This document shows positions 59,066 through 64,000 of a DNA stretch of 64,000 nt, in pieces (the stretch's first letter is position 1; each line of letters opens with the position of its first letter). The DNA is taken from NCBI RefSeq assembly GCF_019059575.1, contig NW_024881584.1, forward strand, positions 337,501-401,500. The letters are read 5' to 3'. Origin of the DNA: Amphibalanus amphitrite. Taxonomy: Eukaryota; Arthropoda; Thecostraca; Balanomorpha; Balanidae. A program made the translations under genes and the position numbers. Under the pieces are notes generated by a model. The model ran no database searches. It had not been told where the DNA came from and worked only from the letters and a program-made list of their open reading frames with translations.

Positions 59066-60192
59066 AAACTGTGTTAAAACGCCATGCCGACGCTAGCGCC
59101 ACCTACAATTCTAGATGTCGCTAGTAGGTTATCCCATAGGAGCCCGTGTTACGGCGAGATGGTCTCAAAGAAGTGGGCGCGGACCAGAGAATACTGACCG
59201 CAGGACACCGATTTTGTGTTTTTCTTACTTACAAATATATAGCGCCACTTTATCTGACAGTTTCCTCTCAATCTGGAATAAAAACCCTCAAATCGATACA
59301 CTCTATAATACCTATGATGTAAACGTAAGGTGCGTACTAACTACGTGCTTTGTATATGGCACATGTAATTTGTTTGTGATTTGTTTTGCCGTGGAACCTT
59401 CCTTCATGCATGTTTGATTTTTTTTTTGAATAATAAACGAATAGATTTAGATAAAATTTGGCATTGCAGATTGATGCGTTCCGAGATTCATGCGTGATTC
59501 TGATTCAGTGCCTCCTGCGAAACGGAACGAGCTGCGGAACAGGCTTGAGCGGCGGGTTCCTAAATTTGACCATTATCGACCAAGGAACAGTCAAATTATT
59601 GCCATGGAGACAAACTTAACGCCTCTTCATTTTGCACGTGGCATTTGCAGTGAGGGGTCACCGACATGCATCGAGAGTAGCTCGATAGTTGGTAGAAAGG
59701 ATGCAACCACCCTACAAAAGTTACACTTTACATACAGCAAGTCGATCTGTCCGGCTGCGGCGGCTGAGCCTCTCAAAGGCACTACTTCGCCAGAAACCCT
59801 TTTTTTGTGAAGGTTTATGTTTATTCATCATGTTCACAACATCACAACACTATACCACAGACTTCCATGTCGTCCTGCCCGCCCCGCATCGCCCCGCGGG
59901 ATACAGACTCGGTCTCGCTGGGGCGATGCCCCAGGCCGCCGGCCGGGCCCGCGACCCGTCACCCTGATAGGGTGGCGAGCCGCGCGCCCGGCCGGCCGGC
60001 CGACCCTTTATAGGGCCGGCCTCCGGTTAGCCGGGTTGGGTTAGGGGCGGGCAGAGCGCGCGAGCTGCACATTTGCACATGTGCGATAGTTGCACGTACG
60101 ATGCAAAAAACGCCGTAACATAACACAACGCCGACGATCAAACATAAACGTTCACATGTCATTTTAGGTACCTACCCCTGGTAATATTCTCA
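59066..60192. other. No gene recognised
   Basis: A GC-rich patch at 59880-60050 has CGGCCGGCCGGCC words and TTTATAGGGCC; no gene start is supported. The frame 59490-59810 (plus) has no known domain. The 3' UTR of the next LINE starts near 60165. Confidence 0.35.
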
Positions 60193-63100
60193 TCAATCGG
60201 AAAATGAGCCGTGTTTGATTAACACATCCCACTCTTGATGGAATTCAGCCAGTTTGTCTTTTCTAGATGCAATGAGCCGATCTATATGGTACTGCTTCAT
60301 AAGACGTGCCTTAAATTCCCTGATTGTCAATTCGCTATCGCCTTTCAATTTTTTAGCTATAATGAATTCTTTCCCTAAAAGTGTCACATAATTTACCAAT
60401 CGAGGTGCATCAACACAACCAAAAATGATGTGCTCTGCGCATACCCTGAAACGATCGCCTGACGCTCCTCGTAGCAAGTTGGCAATATCTTGCCACATTG
60501 CTTGCACGTTTGCACAATCCACTAGAAAGTGATTTATACTATCTTGATGGGCGCATGATACGCAAAGTGGAGAGTCAATCAATTTTCTAGTATGCAAAAA
60601 TTTTCTTGTTGGTATGTATCTGTGAATAATACGATACTGCAATGTTTGAAGTTTTGTCGAACTGCAGCACTTATAAGGCAGCAATTGAATCTGTGACCAT
60701 TTGTCATCAGAGAAACGAAAGTTTTCTTCCGCCCATTTAGTCTGGCATCTTGGTTTGGTTGCTTTTGGGAGAAGTGCCTGATACATTGTCCTGCACAACG
60801 CAGTTTTCAACTGTGCTGTGCTATCATCTGGCATTCGTATCTCGGGGACCGAGCCACTGTTATCCGGCGCCAGGGTGGAACTGGCGTGCTGCCTCATGAC
60901 GACTTTCCATTGGCGTGGGATGGCATGAGCCAAACTTTGATATTTATATAAGGCAATCCGAGTTCCTGGGTGTTTAGCTTCAAGCTGTGAGTGGGTTATG
61001 AGCGCCCCTTGCGAGACTAGATCGCCGACACATTTTATTTCTCGCTCATAAAGTTCTGCGAAAAATATTGATTTCCTATCTATCTTAATATGTTTATTGC
61101 GCCACAACCTCTGCTTGTACACCGCTTGTGGGGTGTTGCACTCGTCTTTTGCCTGCACAGTCTCGTACTCTCTGAGCGCAGAAATGTAAAAAGGCGGGAT
61201 TCCTAAGGCCGACAGATCCTTGGTGTCAAAGTCAGTGCACAGCAGATCTTCCAATTTGAGTTTTCCTATTGTGTTTTGCAACAGAAGTCTCCATGGTGAA
61301 TGAGTACTAGTTAGCATTCTACGACACCAAGTTAGTCTCAGCGCAGAAATATGGCTCTTAAAATCCAGCGCATTCATACCGCCTTCAGCGATTGTCTGGC
61401 ATAATACACTTCTCTTTACTTTTGGTGGCCGGTTTCTCCAAAGAAAAGCAGAGAGTTCCCTATCGATGTCTCGGCAAACTTCTTCGGGGATGTAATACGC
61501 TGACGCGAGGTATGTGAATTGACTGGCCATTAGCATTCTCACTAACGTTATTCTGCCTTTGAGACTAAGGTCCCTCACCTTCCACATATTCATTATGTTC
61601 CTCATTTTTCGAACTTTCGGGTAAACGTTATCTTCTAAACAATGCTCTACTGGCGAGAATATAACACCCAGCGATTTAAATTGTTTTGTACATGTTTTCC
61701 CGCATATTGGCTCATGACTCGTCCTGTTTAGACCAAGCCAAACAAAGTCCGTTTTTGACATGTTGAGCCGAAGACCAGATACCTTGCCAAACTCATCCAA
61801 CAAACCTAGTGTTTTCCCCCGCGGACTGCTCATCTCTAACGAAGATAGTCGTATCGTCCGCGTACTGAGATATTTTCAACTCCATCCCATTAACTGAAAT
61901 TCCAGCTATTTCGTCGTAATTGCGTAACTTGCATGCAAATGTTTCCGCTGCAAGGACAAACAAAAGCCCGGATATTGGGCATCCCTGTCTGACGGCTCGG
62001 GATGGTTGAATCCATTCAGACGATATGCCGTTATTTAATATTGCCAATTCAGTCTTTTCATATAATATGCGAATCCATCGGACAAACGATGATCCGAAAT
62101 TGAACGCTTTTAGTGCCCTGAACAAAAAGTCGTGCTCGACTGAGTCGAACGCTGCAGCGTAATCAAGGTTCATCAAAATACCCGGCAGTGCTTTTTCTTT
62201 ACAATAAAACATGACATCAGATGTTAATCTGAGATTGTCTGCTATGTTTCTACCACTCAGAAAACCCGTCTGCTCGGGAGCTATCAGTTTATCAATTACA
62301 TTAGACATTCTTCTAGCCAACACTTTTGCTACGATTTTGTACAAAACGTCTAAAAGGACGATGGGCCTCTTATTGCTGAGCATTCTTTGATCACCTCTTT
62401 TAGGCAACAAAACTATATAGCCTCTTCTCTGCGTAATGAAAAACTCTCCCCTTTCGAAGGCAAAATTAGCGTAACTAACAATCAGCGAGCCCAAAACGTC
62501 CCAGAAGGCAATAAAGAATTCCTTCGTAAATCCTGATGGACCTGGTACCTTGTCATTCGCCATAGATTTTAATGCTGCAAGGCATTCGTCATTAGTAATT
62601 GGGCCCTCACAGCTGTCTCTTTCACTGTTTGTTAGCTGTGGGATGTGTAAATCAGCAAAAAAGTGTTCCAGCTTCGTTGCAGACGCATTATCCCTCGTTG
62701 TTGCGTATACTTTTTTAAAATGGTTCGTGCAAGCCTGGAGGATGGCAGCGTTCCCTGTTACCTCATTTCCATCGTCATCTTTCAGCTTTCGAATTGTACC
62801 GTCATCCTTCCCTCTCGACTGCAGATTTAGGAAGTATCCTGTGGGCTTCTCTCCCTTTTCGGTCCATTTTGCTCTACTGAAAAGCATCGCTTTCCTAGCC
62901 TTTTGTTCCTGTATTTCCTCCCACTTATTTTATAGTCATTATATTCCGCTCTTACGTCCGTTCCTTGCTGTATTTGTATAATGCAGCGTACTAGTTTAGA
63001 CAACAAACTTTTTTCCTCTTTGTTGCGCTCCATGGCAAGGTATTTGGAAGTAGAAATAGTCACCGCACGTATACTTCCCATCAGTACTTCTACTAATAAG

Positions 63101-64000
63101 CCGGGATCCTCGATGTCATAAATTCCGGTCCTAGCTCTTGCCTGTTCAATTTCCCACATAACCTTTTCTCTAAATTCTTCGTTTTCTAGCAGGGAATTAT
63201 TAAATTTCCAAACTCCCGGTCCGCGTTTATCCTCGCAAATCTTCAGACTCAATCTAATCATTTTATGGTCTGATCGGAAAGCTGGTCTCACTTGTACTCC
63301 TGATATACCCTGCGTTGCTACAAGTGATTCGCTTATGAAAATGAAGTCGATGCGCGACTGTTGTAAAGCTGCGGAGGTGCCGCGCTCCCATGTAAAGCCA
63401 TTCGTGCTCGGGTGCAAATGCCTCCAGGCATCTACGAGGTCAAACTTATCAAGAATTTCGGCTAAACGTGCGCTCGTAACGGTACGTACGAATCTCGCGG
63501 AAGTATCTAGTTTTGACAAATGCGTGTTAAAATCTCCACAGATAATTAGATCGTTTGAGTCGTTTAAGCGTAGTAGCAGTTGTTCCAATTTGTTCAAATA
63601 AGCCAATTGCTGCGCTTGTTGGCTGCTGGTGGGCGCATAGACTGCAGCGACGTAAATGAGTCTGCTAAGACAGTTTAGCTCTGCAATGATGAGCCGACCA
63701 TCATCCTCCAAAATCGTTGACTTCACTTTACTCTGCATTTGGGTTGGGAGCAGCAGTGCTACACCTCCTTGGTTTGTTGATGCTCCATGACTAAACAAAA
63801 TTTTTGATCCCCATTCAGCACTCCAGAAACGCTCATCATCTTTTTGGAGTACGTCTCTTGTAGAGCTACAATGTGCCCGGGATACGTGGTATGTAAATGT
63901 CTAAATAAGGCACGTCTTTTGACCATGTTCCTTATACCCCTCACATTTGCTGTGATAATATTTAATGTTTCAGAACTAGAGGTGGCAAAATGTGGACCCG
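60193..64000 (-). pseudogene. L1/Tx1-type LINE ORF2, frameshifted, continues past the window
   Basis: On the minus strand the endonuclease begins NIITANVRGIRNMVKR near 63955, with CGDFNTHLSKLD and RSDHKMIRL further on. The RT (61793-62887) has RPIVLLDVLYKIVAKVLARR, LNLDYAAAFDSVEHDFL-like (here MNLDYAAAFDSVEHDFL), RAVRQGCPISGLLF and QYADDTTIF. The C-terminal part (60193-61833) ends with CVSCAHQDSINHFLVDC, a CCHC motif of L1-type ORF2. The reading frame changes three times, within 63759-63798, 62827-62887 and 61793-61833, so the copy is dead. ORF1 would lie to the right of the window. It runs in the same direction as the SLC7-like gene. Confidence 0.88.

Noticed and set aside
59490-59810. 106-codon plus-strand frame
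   Set aside because: No known domain, no splice or repeat support, and a GC-rich patch follows. Probably chance.

Overview
The window is animal nuclear DNA, and its GC-rich, alanine-rich coding exons together with a BEL/Pao element suggest an invertebrate, perhaps a crustacean. The taxon is a guess. Most of the 64 kb is repeats. I can support one host gene, on the minus strand, stretched over about 22 kb.

Host gene. Seven exons between 31846 and 53518 (minus strand) encode most of an SLC7/CAT-type amino-acid transporter that resembles SLC7A4. Splice sites and reading phases agree at all six junctions. The N-terminal exon or exons are not seen. The introns are filled with transposons. At most exon edges sits a minisatellite, and several of these carry copies of the neighbouring splice site. 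This is the most unusual structure in the window.

Left part, 1 to 16.2 kb. A BEL/Pao LTR element (2421-15594, minus strand, 243-bp LTRs that look identical, 5-bp target duplication) sits inside an older repeat. Three younger insertions lie in it: a foldback DNA element (3283-5076), a full-length L2/CR1-like LINE with an open 1131-codon frame and a 2A-like peptide (about 5600-9260), and a TTAA-type non-autonomous element (14059-15256).

Throughout. At least 15 copies or part copies belong to one structural class. They are 0.7 to 2.3 kb long, flanked by TTAA or a close variant, have ends that start CCC, carry a G-run/C-run hairpin just inside each end, and are rich in AGGTCA and TGACGTCA words. 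They look like piggyBac-type non-autonomous elements. Two paralogous empty sites inside the window confirm insertion of other elements at TTAA and at TA.

Other mobile DNA: two Harbinger-like elements (TTA duplications), two hAT-like MITEs (8-bp duplications), two mariner/pogo-like elements (TA), a tRNA-derived SINE with a near-perfect target duplication, a second tRNA-like SINE beside palindromic CGACGTCG repeats, a 5'-truncated LINE tail (58651-58863) and a frameshifted L1/Tx1-type LINE (60193 to the right edge). No rRNA, functional tRNA or CRISPR array was found.
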